Origin: 0-14-3-00-62-12 sp034440555
GTDB lineage: Bacteria; Pseudomonadota; Gammaproteobacteria; Xanthomonadales; Ahniellaceae
Assembly (NCBI GenBank): GCA_034440555.1
Contig: JAWXCG010000322.1
Coordinates: forward strand, 9,873 to 73,872
Direction of reading: 5' to 3'
DNA: 64,000 bases
Position numbers and translations under genes: made by a program. Shown here piece by piece: positions 35,506 through 45,257 of this stretch (the first letter of the stretch is position 1; each line of letters starts with the position of its first letter). The notes beneath the pieces are model-generated. The model worked only from the letters and a program-made list of their open reading frames with translations, did no database searches and had not been told where the DNA came from.

Positions 35506-36201
35506 TCAGCGCATCTGGCCATAGAAAGCGTCGTAAGCGCCGATGGTCGATGCGTTGGTCAACACTGCTACCTCGATATCTGGCCAAACGTAGCGCGACT
35601 CCTCGGACATGCGCAGCTTCAAACGCACCGCCGAAGGCAGCACCGAGGGGTTCGCCCACTCGTCTTTCCAGTCGGACATCTTGCCGCTTTCATCCATGCC
35701 GCGATACTCGAAGCCGCCGCCCTGAATGCCCTCGAGCAGCACCACCGGGTCGCGTTCGCTGTCATCTCCACTGTCCGATTCGTAGCCGTTGAGCATCTGG
35801 AATGCAAACACCAGCTCTCGACCCGAGTTCCCGCGGCCCCCGCGGCCGGGACGCAGCCACAGCGTCTGCACATAGGCGCCGCCGTTGCTCAGGTATCCCG
35901 GCATCGTTGAGACAAAACGCGCGGTATCGTTCTCGCCTTCGAACATCCGCGACTCGCCGGTGGTCGATTCAATCTGGTAATTCAACGCCAGCGCATTGCG
36001 CAATTGCCGACGCAAAAACTCTTGAGCAACGCGCACACGATTGGTGCGGTCAATCAACGCTTCGCCACTGATCACTGCCTTACTCGCGGTCGAAATGCCG
36101 GCGTAGGCGCCAGCCATCAACAGGCTGAGCAGGAGAATCGCGAGCAGCAGTTCGACCAGGGTGAATCCGGACGCACTGAATGAGGGATGCGGTCGCTGCA
36201 T
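35506..36201 (-). CDS. gspJ: Type II secretion minor pseudopilin J
   Basis: A 231-residue minor pseudopilin of the tip complex. The prepilin peptidase site is ASGFTLVELLLAILLLSLL with Glu at +5. The globular part contains RTNRVRVAQEFLRRQLRNAL and GGFEYRGMDESGKMSDWKDE, the usual GspJ helix and beta region. Its start lies 3 bases after the gspI stop. Confidence 0.94.
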   Translation of the reverse strand: MQRPHPSFSASGFTLVELLLAILLLSLLMAGAYAGISTASKAVISGEALIDRTNRVRVAQEFLRRQLRNALALNYQIESTTGESRMFEGENDTARFVSTMPGYLSNGGAYVQTLWLRPGRGGRGNSGRELVFAFQMLNGYESDSGDDSERDPVVLLEGIQGGGFEYRGMDESGKMSDWKDEWANPSVLPSAVRLKLRMSEESRYVWPDIEVAVLTNASTIGAYDAFYGQMR

Positions 36202-36204
36202 GGC

Positions 36205-36663
36205 TCAGCCCGGCTGGTTTGGTTGAATCGCGCGCAGCGTGACAAAGCGCGCACGACGTTCACGATCACCTTGGCCCCAGCGCACGATCAGCTCGATCTG
36301 AAACAGCACAACTTGCGTGGCCCCGGCACCGTCGATATCCAGTTGCGCGGCATCCGCCGGCGGTTCCCACTCGGTGACATTCATTTCCCAGCGATACTTG
36401 CGATCGAACTCGCCCACCTTGCTGCCGGGCGCGAGCGGCTCCTCGATTCCGGCGACATCCATTTTCGACTGCGCCCACAATGCGGCTTCGCTCATGTCGG
36501 CTCCGACTCGAGCGTTGCGCAGAGAACTGGAGGTCATCTCCATCATCACCCCAAAGCCGATCGCGAACAGTGCGAATGCGGCCAACATCTCGACCAGGGT
36601 GAAACCGCCGCAGCGCTTGCGCAAGGATGGATAGCTCTTGCTTGTGCCCAATGTCGACGTCAT
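36205..36663 (-). CDS. gspI: Type II secretion minor pseudopilin I
   Basis: A 152-residue minor pseudopilin. The leader cleavage region is CGGFTLVEMLAAFALFAIG with Glu at +5, and the globular part includes AALWAQSKMDVAGIEEPLAPG and a RYRWEMNVTEW strand (written here as seen: KYRWEMNVTEW). ATG at 36663 overlaps the gspH stop in ATGA. It forms the J-I-K tip in the assembled pseudopilus. Confidence 0.93.
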   Translation of the reverse strand: MTSTLGTSKSYPSLRKRCGGFTLVEMLAAFALFAIGFGVMMEMTSSSLRNARVGADMSEAALWAQSKMDVAGIEEPLAPGSKVGEFDRKYRWEMNVTEWEPPADAAQLDIDGAGATQVVLFQIELIVRWGQGDRERRARFVTLRAIQPNQPG

Positions 36664-37103
36664 CGCCCTTCCTCCATGCGCACTTCACCGGTCAGCCAGG
36701 CAATTTCCACGCGCCACTCGTGATCGCCACGCTTCAAGGTCACGCGGCCGCCGCTGGAGCTTCCATCCGGAAAGAAGCGGATCAGTCCCTTGCTGTCGCC
36801 GGTCTGCTCGGATGCAGCCGTGAGCAGCTTCATCTCCAGGCCTTCCGGCATCTCGATCAGCGGTCGGCCCGGAGCCTGATAGCTGCGCGCCTCGACATCG
36901 ATCTCGAGTGCGCGTTGTTCATGCTTGACGATGGCTTGACCCCGCGTATAACGCATCGCGGCGGTGAGGTCGCGCACGGCCGCGCGCGTTTTCACGCTCT
37001 TGAGATTAGTGCCCAGAGAGAACGACACAGCGCCCGCGATCAAGGCCATGAGCATCAGCACGGCCATCATCTCGATCAAGGTAAAACCGCGTGGCCTGTT
37101 CAT
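36660..37103 (-). CDS. gspH: Type II secretion minor pseudopilin H
   Basis: A 147-residue minor pseudopilin. The start at ATG 37103 gives a very short leader MNRPRG followed by FTLIEMMAVLMLMALIAG, cleaved before Phe with Glu at +5. The C-terminal beta domain has GLIRFFPDGSSSGGRVTL and ends WRVEIAWLTGEVRM, the typical GspH closing strands. A longer frame upstream to 37145 runs into gspG and is rejected. Confidence 0.93.
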   Translation of the reverse strand: MNRPRGFTLIEMMAVLMLMALIAGAVSFSLGTNLKSVKTRAAVRDLTAAMRYTRGQAIVKHEQRALEIDVEARSYQAPGRPLIEMPEGLEMKLLTAASEQTGDSKGLIRFFPDGSSSGGRVTLKRGDHEWRVEIAWLTGEVRMEEGR

Positions 37104-37135
37104 CGCAATGAATTCTGGATCAGCGTGCGCCTGAC

Positions 37136-37561
37136 CTATTCCCAATTGCCGATGTCTTTGTCGTTACCCTCGCCACCGTCTCGCTTGTCGGCCCCGAGCG
37201 AGATCAGATCGAACTCTCCGTGGTCGCCGGGCGCCTTGTAAACAAAGGGCATATCCCAGGGATCTTTCAGGTCCGAAGCCTTGGCGTATGGGCCACTCCA
37301 GTTTTCTGCATTTCCCGGGCGCGTCACCAGATCCTCCATGCGTTCGGGCAATGTGCCTACATCGAGAACATAGAGCTCGACCTTGGAGCCGGTTGCAGCG
37401 ACTTCGACCTTGGCCGCCCTCACTTTACCTGTGGATAGCCTGCTAATAACATTGGGAGCAACCACTCCGGCGATCAAGCCAATCAGCACCAGCACCGCGA
37501 TCATTTCGATCAAGCTGAAGCCGCTAGCGCGCACGCCTGAGCCACGCGAAAAGTTTTTCAT
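37136..37561 (-). CDS. gspG: Type II secretion major pseudopilin G
   Basis: The main pseudopilus subunit, 141 residues. The leader MKNFSRGSGVRASG is followed by FSLIEMIAVLVLIGLIAGVV with Glu at +5. The C-terminal region WSGPYAKASDLKDPWDMPFVY and DLISLGADKRDGGEGNDKDI holds the conserved calcium-binding Asp residues. The ATG at 37561 is chosen because the five-residue upstream extension lacks leader features. It starts a few bases after gspF. Confidence 0.96.
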   Translation of the reverse strand: MKNFSRGSGVRASGFSLIEMIAVLVLIGLIAGVVAPNVISRLSTGKVRAAKVEVAATGSKVELYVLDVGTLPERMEDLVTRPGNAENWSGPYAKASDLKDPWDMPFVYKAPGDHGEFDLISLGADKRDGGEGNDKDIGNWE

Positions 37562-37565
37562 ATCA

Positions 37566-38780
37566 TTACTCCACAAGCGAACTGAGTTCGAGAAGCGGCA
37601 GCACGATGGAAAGCATGATCATGCCCACCATCACCGCCATGATTGCGGTGATGGCAGGCACCAGGCCTGCCAATAGCCGCTCAATAGTGTTCTTCACATC
37701 CGCATCAAAGGTGTCGGCCACCTTGTACAACATGCCATCAAGCTCGCCGGATTCTTCGCCAACCGCGATCATCGACAATGCCAGCTTGGGGAACCGTTTG
37801 CTCACCCCGAGCGCGAAGGCCAGGCCCGAACCGGTTTTCACTTCTTCGCTGGCCTTGGCCACCGCATCAGCCAGCACGGTATTCCCCATCACGTTTTTGC
37901 TGATGGTCAGCGCCGTCAGCAGCGGCACACCATTTTGTACCAGTGTACCCAGCGTGCGTGCCAGACGCGCAGTTTCAACCTTGGCCACAAGCGTGCCAAT
38001 CGCTCTGAGCGACAGCAGCCAGTTTTCGATTTGCTGCCGCGATTCAGCCACCGCATATTGCTTGCGGACGAACCAGAATGCGCCAAAACCGATCAGCGCA
38101 ATCAACCACCAGAAATTCTGCAGCGTGCTGGCCACGAATAATACGATCTTGGTGATCAGCGGCAGCTTGTTACCCAGCTCCTCAAAAATCGGCTGGAAAT
38201 TCGGAATCACAAAGATCATCAGAATGAACAACGTGAGAATGACCATGCCGACCAGGATCGCCGGGTAGATCAAGGCGTTGATCACGGTAGCACGCAGTTG
38301 CCGCGAACGTTCCAGATACTCGGCCAGGCGCTTGAGTGTGTCGGTCAGAGAACCGGAGACTTCGCCGGCGCGCACCATGTTGACGTACAGGCGCGAGAAC
38401 ACGCCGTGCTGCTGTTCCAGTGTGGTCGACAGCGGCGTGCCACTGCGCACGCCGTCCTTGATGCGCGTGATCATCACCCGCGCTTCGTCGCTCTCGCTGT
38501 TTTCGCTGAGTGTGTGCAGCGCGCGATCCAGCGGCTGACCAGCGCCCAGCAGCGTGCCGAGCTGGCTGGTGAACAGGGCGAGTTGATTGCCGCCCAGTGC
38601 TGAACGCTTGAACAAGGCGCCGAGCGCCATTCCGCCGCCGCTGCCCGCCTCTGCGGCTTCGATCGGAACATTGCCCGCATCCTGCAGGCGCACCACCACT
38701 TCGTCGCGCGAGCCGGCTTCCATCTCGCCGACCAGGGTTTCGCCAGTGGGTGCGACCGCCTTGTAGCGATATAGGGCCAT
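37566..38780 (-). CDS. gspF: Type II secretion inner-membrane protein F
   Basis: The polytopic platform protein, 404 residues, with two T2SSF domains (residues about 70-190 and 270-395) and three membrane helices (ATVINALIYPAILVGMVIL, NFWWLIALIGFGAFWF, LVPAITAIMAVMVGMIML). MALYRYKAVAPTGETL is the family N-terminus and fixes the ATG at 38780. Conserved GVPLLTALTISKNVMGN and GEESGELDGML blocks are present. Confidence 0.96.
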   Translation of the reverse strand: MALYRYKAVAPTGETLVGEMEAGSRDEVVVRLQDAGNVPIEAAEAGSGGGMALGALFKRSALGGNQLALFTSQLGTLLGAGQPLDRALHTLSENSESDEARVMITRIKDGVRSGTPLSTTLEQQHGVFSRLYVNMVRAGEVSGSLTDTLKRLAEYLERSRQLRATVINALIYPAILVGMVILTLFILMIFVIPNFQPIFEELGNKLPLITKIVLFVASTLQNFWWLIALIGFGAFWFVRKQYAVAESRQQIENWLLSLRAIGTLVAKVETARLARTLGTLVQNGVPLLTALTISKNVMGNTVLADAVAKASEEVKTGSGLAFALGVSKRFPKLALSMIAVGEESGELDGMLYKVADTFDADVKNTIERLLAGLVPAITAIMAVMVGMIMLSIVLPLLELSSLVE

Positions 38781-38787
38781 GATCTGC

Positions 38788-40545
38788 TCAGCTATCCTGC
38801 TGCGTGACGCGCAGCACTTCTTCGATCGTGGTGACGCCTGCCAGCGCCTTGACCAGACCATCCTCGTACATCGTGCGCATGCCTTCATCGCGCGCCGCCT
38901 GCTCGATCACACCCATATCGGAGTGCTTCATAACCAACCGGCGCAGCGGGTCAGTCATGCGCAAAAACTCCATGATCGTGGTGCGCCCTAGATAGCCGGT
39001 AGGGGTTAGATTGGATGGCGTTGGCTTGAACAGACGAATGGGGCGTTGTTCGGTGAAACGCTCAAGACCGAATTCCTGCACCACTTCCGGCATGGCGACA
39101 TAGGCCTGTGCCGATCCTGGCTCGACCTTGCGCACCAGCCGCTGGCCGAGAATGCCATTGACGGTGGAGCTGAGCAGATAGTCCTCGACGCCCATATCCA
39201 GCAGACGGGTGATGCCGCCGGCTGCATTGTTTGTGTGCAACGTGGACAGCACCAGATGCCCGGTCAATGCCGACTGGATGGCAATCTTCGCGGTTTCCAG
39301 ATCGCGCATTTCGCCGATCATGATGATGTCCGGATCTTGCCGCACGATCGAACGCAAAGCGTGCGAGAAATCGAGCCCGATCTGCGGTTTCACCTGGATC
39401 TGGTTGACGCCCTCGATCTGGTATTCGACCGGGTCTTCGACCGTGATGATCTTGACGTCCGACGTGTTGATCTTGCTGAGCGCGGTATACAGCGTCGTGG
39501 TTTTGCCCGAGCCCGTCGGGCCGGTGACCAGCATGATGCCGTGCGGCATGTGCAGCACTTCCATGAACTGCGGCAAAAACTCGTCGGTAAATCCCAGCGT
39601 GTGGAAATCCAGCACGACATTTTCGCGATCCAGGATTCGCATCACCACCGACTCGCCAAATGAAGTTGGCACGGTGCTGACGCGCAGATCAAGCTCCTTG
39701 CCCTGGACGCGCAGCATGATGCGTCCGTCCTGCGGCAGCCGGCGCTCGGCGATGTTGAGCTTGGCCATGATCTTGACGCGCGAAATCACTGCGGCGGTGG
39801 AATTTGCTGGTGGCGATTCCACTTCCTCGAGCACGCCATCGATGCGGTAGCGCACCTTCAGCCGCGTCTCGAACGGCTCGATATGGATATCCGATGCGCG
39901 TGCTTCGACGGCACGCTGGATGACGAGGTTGACCAGGCGGATCACCGGCGCCTCGGACGCGAGATCGCGTAGATGCTCGACATCGTCTTCGCTGCGCGTT
40001 GCATCCTCGGACAGGTTTTCCACAATCGTGCCCATGGCCGAACGACCACTGCCGTAGTAGCGCTCGATCAGATCATCGATCTCGGAGCGCAACCCGACGC
40101 GCACTGCAACCGGCTTGCCCACCGCCAGCGCCACGGCTTCGATGGGATAGGGATCCTGTGGCTCGGCAACCAGCATGCTGACGTGATCCTCGGTCTCGCC
40201 GATGGGCACCAGGTGATACTGCTTGAGGAAACGAATGGACAATTGCACGTTTGCCGGCGGGCCATCCGGACAATCCTTGGCGGACAGGAACGGAAAGCGC
40301 AGCACCTCACTCAAGGCCTCTGCCGAATCGCGCTCCGAAACCAACCCGAGTCGCGTCATCAAAGAAATGAAATCACCACCCGGCGATTCTTCGTGCAAGC
40401 GTCGCGCTCGACCCAGATCGGCCTCCTTGAGGCGGCCGCGCGAGATCAGGAAGTTCGAGATGCGCTCTTCCAACGGCGCCTCGATCACGGCTGCCGCTAT
40501 CGCTTCGTCTTGGGCCAGGGCATCCGTTAACTCTGTCTCGGACAT
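38788..40545 (-). CDS. gspE: Type II secretion ATPase E
   Basis: The cytoplasmic hexameric motor, 585 residues. N1E-like domain over residues 25-150, then the ATPase: Walker A GPTGSGKTTTLY, Asp box TVEDPVEYQIEGVNQIQV, Walker B DPDIIMIGEMRD, and His box TGHLVLSTLHTN. The zinc-binding tetracysteine region expected between the His box and the C-terminus is missing: the stretch VEPGSAQAYVAMPEVVQEF to NLTPTGYLGRTTIMEFLR has no cysteine. It is the first xps gene, 3 bases after the membrane protein upstream. Confidence 0.96.
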   Translation of the reverse strand: MSETELTDALAQDEAIAAAVIEAPLEERISNFLISRGRLKEADLGRARRLHEESPGGDFISLMTRLGLVSERDSAEALSEVLRFPFLSAKDCPDGPPANVQLSIRFLKQYHLVPIGETEDHVSMLVAEPQDPYPIEAVALAVGKPVAVRVGLRSEIDDLIERYYGSGRSAMGTIVENLSEDATRSEDDVEHLRDLASEAPVIRLVNLVIQRAVEARASDIHIEPFETRLKVRYRIDGVLEEVESPPANSTAAVISRVKIMAKLNIAERRLPQDGRIMLRVQGKELDLRVSTVPTSFGESVVMRILDRENVVLDFHTLGFTDEFLPQFMEVLHMPHGIMLVTGPTGSGKTTTLYTALSKINTSDVKIITVEDPVEYQIEGVNQIQVKPQIGLDFSHALRSIVRQDPDIIMIGEMRDLETAKIAIQSALTGHLVLSTLHTNNAAGGITRLLDMGVEDYLLSSTVNGILGQRLVRKVEPGSAQAYVAMPEVVQEFGLERFTEQRPIRLFKPTPSNLTPTGYLGRTTIMEFLRMTDPLRRLVMKHSDMGVIEQAARDEGMRTMYEDGLVKALAGVTTIEEVLRVTQQDS

Positions 40546-40548
40546 GAA

Positions 40549-41292
40549 TCAGGACTCTTTGTCGTTGGGACTTGTACGCTCACTCAGACCACCAGCGGCA
40601 GGAACTGGTTCCCCCTCCAGCGGCACGTCGAAACGGATGTGTTCGATGAAACGTCGATGGAAAATTGCCCAGACGATCAGCGCCGACAGCGTGGGCACTA
40701 CCAGTCGGCTCAATTGCCACAAGTAGGCAATCACTTCCAGGCTAACACCGTGCTGATTGGCCATGTCCAGCCCGGCAGGCCCCAGGTCGATGAACAGGAT
40801 CTTGCCGACGTCGATCACCATGCTCAGCGCCTGCAGTGGGATCAGCAGCAGCCAGCCGATCACGCAGGTGCGCAGCCGGCGTGCCAGCGAGAATTCCCGA
40901 TTATCGGGTGTCGCCATGGTCAGGCCCCAGAACACGGCGAGCCCATAGGTGATCAACAAAGCATCAGAACTGGCGTCCACCGCCGGTATCTGCCCCGCGT
41001 CCGCCACCATACCGGGCGGCAGCGGTATCAGCGCGGTGAACTGAAAGTGCTGGTAGAACTGACGCGACGATTCGATGACGCCGGGTAACCACCAATCCAG
41101 TCCCCAGCGCGCCAACCGAATAATGGGATAGGCAATGAAGGAGCGCATGCCAAACCATACAAACACAGCCAGAGGCAGCCAGAGCACATTCAGCAGGAGA
41201 AAAACCTTCAGCGAAACCGGACCTTCGCTCGGCGCGACCGGCGTTGACGGCATCGCCTCGGCATCGGATTTGAGTGTTTCGAGATCGCTCAT
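40549..41292 (-). CDS. Four-helix membrane protein, possibly exosortase H-associated
   Basis: A 247-residue inner-membrane protein with hydrophobic segments LLLNVLWLPLAVFVWFGM, LLITYGLAVFWGLTMAT, CVIGWLLLIPLQALSMVI and a fourth near LVVPTLSALIVWAIF. The layout (LWLPL..W start, P-x-x-x-E, YG, ATP, LPxQA) resembles my memory of exosortase H-associated membrane proteins, but there is no exosortase gene in the window. It sits 2 bases after purL and 3 bases before gspE, so an alternative is a secretion accessory. ATG at 41292 chosen because MSDLETL begins right after the purL stop. Confidence 0.55.
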   Translation of the reverse strand: MSDLETLKSDAEAMPSTPVAPSEGPVSLKVFLLLNVLWLPLAVFVWFGMRSFIAYPIIRLARWGLDWWLPGVIESSRQFYQHFQFTALIPLPPGMVADAGQIPAVDASSDALLITYGLAVFWGLTMATPDNREFSLARRLRTCVIGWLLLIPLQALSMVIDVGKILFIDLGPAGLDMANQHGVSLEVIAYLWQLSRLVVPTLSALIVWAIFHRRFIEHIRFDVPLEGEPVPAAGGLSERTSPNDKES

Positions 41293-41294
41293 GG

Positions 41295-44200
41295 CTAGTC
41301 CAACCAGACTCGGGCGTTTTGGAACATGCGCATCCACGGGGATGACTCACCCCACTCCCGCGGATGCCAGCTCATCTGAACGCTGCGATGAACGCGCTCG
41401 GGATGCGGCATGAGGATAGTGACTCGGCCGTCCTCTGTGGTGAATCCGGTCATACCGCCCGGAGAACCGTTCGGATTGGCCGGGTAGCTGCTGGCAATTT
41501 CGCCATCGGCAGTGACAAAGCGCAGCGCAGCGATCGCCGCTTCAGCCGCCCCTGGATGCGCAAAGTCGGCGCGCCCTTCTCCGTGCGATACCACCACCGG
41601 TATGCGCGACCCAGCCATGCCGCGGAACAGCAGGGACGGTGAATCCAGCACTTCAACCAGGCTGAGGCGTGCCTCAAATTGCTCCGACTGATTGCGCAGG
41701 AACTGCGGCCAATGGCCAGCGCCGGGAATCATGTCCTTGAGCTGCGATAGCATCTGGCAGCCGTTGCAAACACCAAGAGTGAACTTGCCCGAGTCATTGA
41801 AGAATTCATGAAATTGCTCGGCCAGATTGCCATGATGCCGAATCGAAGCTGCCCAGCCGCGACCGGCTCCAAGCACGTCGCCGTAAGAGAATCCGCCACA
41901 CGCTGCCAATCCGTCGAAACGCCGCAGGCGCTCATCGCCAGCGATCAGGTCTGTCATATGCACGTCGGTGGCGTCGAAGCCGGCTCGGGTGAACGCTGCC
42001 GCCATCTCCACTTGTCCATTCACCCCCTGTTCGCGCAGGATGGCGATTTTCGGACGCCGGCCGAGGGCTATAAAGGGCGCAGCCACGTCTTTGCTGGCAT
42101 CGAAGCCGAGCACCGGTCGCAACGCGTGCGCGCGCGTCTCGACCACACTGCGGCGTTCCTGATCTGCGCAGTCGGGATGATCGCGAAGGCGCTGCATGGC
42201 ATGCGAAGTTTCGGTCCAATGCGCGAGCAATTCCTGCAACGCATACACCTCGGCATCATGGCCCGCCCGCAACAGTCGAACTTGTGCGGGTTCGGCAACA
42301 GGTTGCGCGATTTCATGTACGCAGTCAGCCAGTCCTGCGGCTGCGAACGCGGCGCGCACGGCCCCCAGATCGGCCACGCGCACCTGCAGCAATGCGCCGA
42401 TCTCCTCATTGAATAATGCCGCAATGGCATCGCCACCCACTGCGTCGAGCAGCACATCGAGCCCACAGTTCGCCGCGAACGCCATCTCGAGCAGAGCAAC
42501 CAGAACACCGCCGTCGGAGCGGTCGTGATATGCAAGCAGCTGCCCGGCGGCATTGAGTTGCTGGATCGCATCGAACAACCCGGCAAGATCGCTCGCACGT
42601 TCGACATCCGGTGCCGTATCTCCCAGCTGACCAAAACATTGCGCCAGGATCGAACCGCCAAGGCGATGCCGACCGCGACCGAGGTCAACCAGCAACACTA
42701 CGCTGCTGCCCGCATCGAATCGAAGTTCCGGTGTCAACGCGCGGCGCACATCGCCAACGCGCGCGAACGCGGTCACGATGAGCGAGACCGGTGACACCAC
42801 GCGCCGGGCGCCAGCGTCGGTATTCCAGACGGTTTGCATGGACATCGAGTCCTTGCCTACCGGAATGCCAAGGCCCAGCGCCGGGCAGAACTCCATGCCG
42901 ATTGCATGCACAGCATCGAACAGCGCAGCGTCTTCACCGGGATGATTTACTGCCGCCATCCAGTTTGCCGAGAGCTTGATATCCTCGCGGCGCGCGATCG
43001 GCGCGGCGGCAAGATTGGTCAACGCCTCGGCTACGGCCATTCGGGAAGACGCGGCTGCGTCGATCAATGCCAGCGGCGTGCGTTCGCCCACTGCCATCGC
43101 CTCGCCAACATAGCCGGAAAAGTCGCACAACGTGACTGCACAATCGGCGACCGGCACCTGATAGGGGCCGACCATCTGGTCGCGCGCACACAGCCCGCCG
43201 ACACTGCGGTCGCCAATGGTGATCAAAAAGCTCTTGCTGCCGACCGCGGGATGCTGCAGAACCCGCGGCAATGCTTCGGCAATAGTGGTATTCAGGCGCA
43301 GAGGCGAGGTTTGCGCCGGTTGGCGCTGCGCGTCGCGCTGCATCTTGGGCGCTTTGCCGAACAACACTTCCATCGGCAAATCGATTGCGGTGATGTGCAG
43401 CAGACTATCGGTGAGCAACAGTCGCTGCTCGGTGGTCGCTGTGCCGACAATTGCGTAAGGACAACGCTCGCGACGGCATATCGCTTCGAATTCGGACAAG
43501 CGATCAGGATGTACGCCGAGCACGTAGCGCTCCTGCGACTCGTTGCACCAGATCTGCATCGGGCTCATGCCCGGCTCGTCGTTGGGGATCGCGCGTAGTT
43601 CGATGCGACCGCCGACGCCCGAATCGTGCAACAGCTCTGGAATGGCGTTGGAAAGACCACCAGCGCCAGCGTCGTGCAAACTGACCAGCGGATTGGCAGC
43701 GCCCATTGACCAGCATCGATCAATCACTTCCTGGCAGCGACGCTCCATTTCCGGGTTATCGCGTTGCACGGAAGCGAAGTCCAGCGCCTCCGACGAATGT
43801 CCGGAAGCGAGTGAAGATGCCGCTCCGCCGCCCAGCCCGATCAGCATGGCCGGACCGCCGAGTACAATTACCGCGTCGCCGTGCTGCAAAATCTGTTTTT
43901 CCACATGTCGCGGATGCAGATTGCCGAGGCCACCGGCCAGCATGATCGGCTTGTCATAGCCGCGAACCGTGCGCGATAGCGGGTTTTCCACTGCATCAGC
44001 TGCGACCGACGCTTGATCGAATGCACCCTGTTCGAATGCACGAAAGTAGCCGCAAAGAGCCGGCCGGCCGAACTCATTGTTGAATGCTGCCGCACCCAGC
44101 GGACCATCGCGCATGATCTCGAATGCGCTGGCCATGCGTGGCGGCAACGAACGCGCAGTTTCCCAGGGGCGCGGCAAGCCTGGGATGCGCAGATCACTGA

Positions 44201-45200
44201 CGGTGAATCCGGTCAGCCCCGCCTTGGGTTTGGCACCACGACCTGTCGCACCCTCGTCGCGAATCTCGCCACCGGCTCCGGTGCTGGCACCAGGAAACGG
44301 TGCAATCGCGGTCGGGTGATTGTGCGTCTCGCATTTGATCGCGAATGCCACCGGCTCGAGCTCAGCCTGCCATTGGCGCGTTGCAGAGTGCGCATAGAAT
44401 CGCGCGACATCAATATTCTCGACCACCGCCGCATTGTCTCGATAGGCCGAAAGCGTTCCCTGCGGCGACAGCGCATGGGTGTTCTTGATCATCTGGAACA
44501 GCGAGCGCGACTGCGCTTCGCCATCAATCAGCCAGCTGGCGTTAAACACCTTGTGCCGGCAATGTTCAGAATTGGCCTGGGCAAACATCATCAACTCGGC
44601 ATCGCTGGGGTCGCGTCCGAGCCGGTGATAACAGTCAATCAGATATTCGATCTCGTCCTCGCTCAGTGCCAGACCCAGCTCGCGATTGGCATCCTGCAGG
44701 CTGGCGACTGGATCAGCGCCCAGCGCGATAACGCCCAGTGCTGCCGGCTGCGTACGGGCAAATGCCCGCTCAAGTTCTGCGAATGAAAATGCCGCGCTTT
44801 GCGTCATCGGATCGTGCAGCACGCGCAACGCCGCGTTGCGATCAGTCTCGCGCAACGCCGCAAATCCCTTGATCAGCAAGCACTGGCCTTGCTCCACGCG
44901 CGAAACACAAAATCCGGCGCCGCGCAGAATCTCGCTGGCTTTGCTCGACCAAGGTGACAGCGTACCGAATCGCGGAACCACCAACACCGCATCGACGACA
45001 GCTTCCGGCGCGATCGATTGCGCACCCAGCATTGCGGCCAGCGCAGCCGTGTCCAGCGCCTGATCGGGGACTGTTTCGAGGTAAAAGAAATTTCCGGAAG
45101 CCTCGAGGCTAAGACCCGAAACCACGCGGTCGAGCCGAGCCTGCAGTCGTTCGCGTCGGAACGGCGACAGCGATTCGCACCCTGCAAGCATCATCATCAT
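41295..45200 (-). CDS. purL: Phosphoribosylformylglycinamidine synthase
   Basis: The large single-chain FGAM synthase of purine synthesis, 1301 residues. N-terminal PurS-like and linker regions are followed by the ATP-dependent synthase with GGEIRDEGATGRGAKPKAG, GGAASSLASGHSS and HDAGAGGLSNAIPELLHDSG, and a C-terminal class I glutaminase with LGVCNGCQML (catalytic Cys) and VVSHGEGRADFAH plus a late MPHPERVHR. Four Met codons open the frame at 45200; any could serve. Length matches E. coli PurL. Confidence 0.97.
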   Translation of the reverse strand: MMMMLAGCESLSPFRRERLQARLDRVVSGLSLEASGNFFYLETVPDQALDTAALAAMLGAQSIAPEAVVDAVLVVPRFGTLSPWSSKASEILRGAGFCVSRVEQGQCLLIKGFAALRETDRNAALRVLHDPMTQSAAFSFAELERAFARTQPAALGVIALGADPVASLQDANRELGLALSEDEIEYLIDCYHRLGRDPSDAELMMFAQANSEHCRHKVFNASWLIDGEAQSRSLFQMIKNTHALSPQGTLSAYRDNAAVVENIDVARFYAHSATRQWQAELEPVAFAIKCETHNHPTAIAPFPGASTGAGGEIRDEGATGRGAKPKAGLTGFTVSDLRIPGLPRPWETARSLPPRMASAFEIMRDGPLGAAAFNNEFGRPALCGYFRAFEQGAFDQASVAADAVENPLSRTVRGYDKPIMLAGGLGNLHPRHVEKQILQHGDAVIVLGGPAMLIGLGGGAASSLASGHSSEALDFASVQRDNPEMERRCQEVIDRCWSMGAANPLVSLHDAGAGGLSNAIPELLHDSGVGGRIELRAIPNDEPGMSPMQIWCNESQERYVLGVHPDRLSEFEAICRRERCPYAIVGTATTEQRLLLTDSLLHITAIDLPMEVLFGKAPKMQRDAQRQPAQTSPLRLNTTIAEALPRVLQHPAVGSKSFLITIGDRSVGGLCARDQMVGPYQVPVADCAVTLCDFSGYVGEAMAVGERTPLALIDAAASSRMAVAEALTNLAAAPIARREDIKLSANWMAAVNHPGEDAALFDAVHAIGMEFCPALGLGIPVGKDSMSMQTVWNTDAGARRVVSPVSLIVTAFARVGDVRRALTPELRFDAGSSVVLLVDLGRGRHRLGGSILAQCFGQLGDTAPDVERASDLAGLFDAIQQLNAAGQLLAYHDRSDGGVLVALLEMAFAANCGLDVLLDAVGGDAIAALFNEEIGALLQVRVADLGAVRAAFAAAGLADCVHEIAQPVAEPAQVRLLRAGHDAEVYALQELLAHWTETSHAMQRLRDHPDCADQERRSVVETRAHALRPVLGFDASKDVAAPFIALGRRPKIAILREQGVNGQVEMAAAFTRAGFDATDVHMTDLIAGDERLRRFDGLAACGGFSYGDVLGAGRGWAASIRHHGNLAEQFHEFFNDSGKFTLGVCNGCQMLSQLKDMIPGAGHWPQFLRNQSEQFEARLSLVEVLDSPSLLFRGMAGSRIPVVVSHGEGRADFAHPGAAEAAIAALRFVTADGEIASSYPANPNGSPGGMTGFTTEDGRVTILMPHPERVHRSVQMSWHPREWGESSPWMRMFQNARVWLD

Positions 45201-45257
45201 GGAGTCGACCACATTCAGCCGACAGGGTGGAGCATAGCCCACCGAGTCGCTTGGAAA

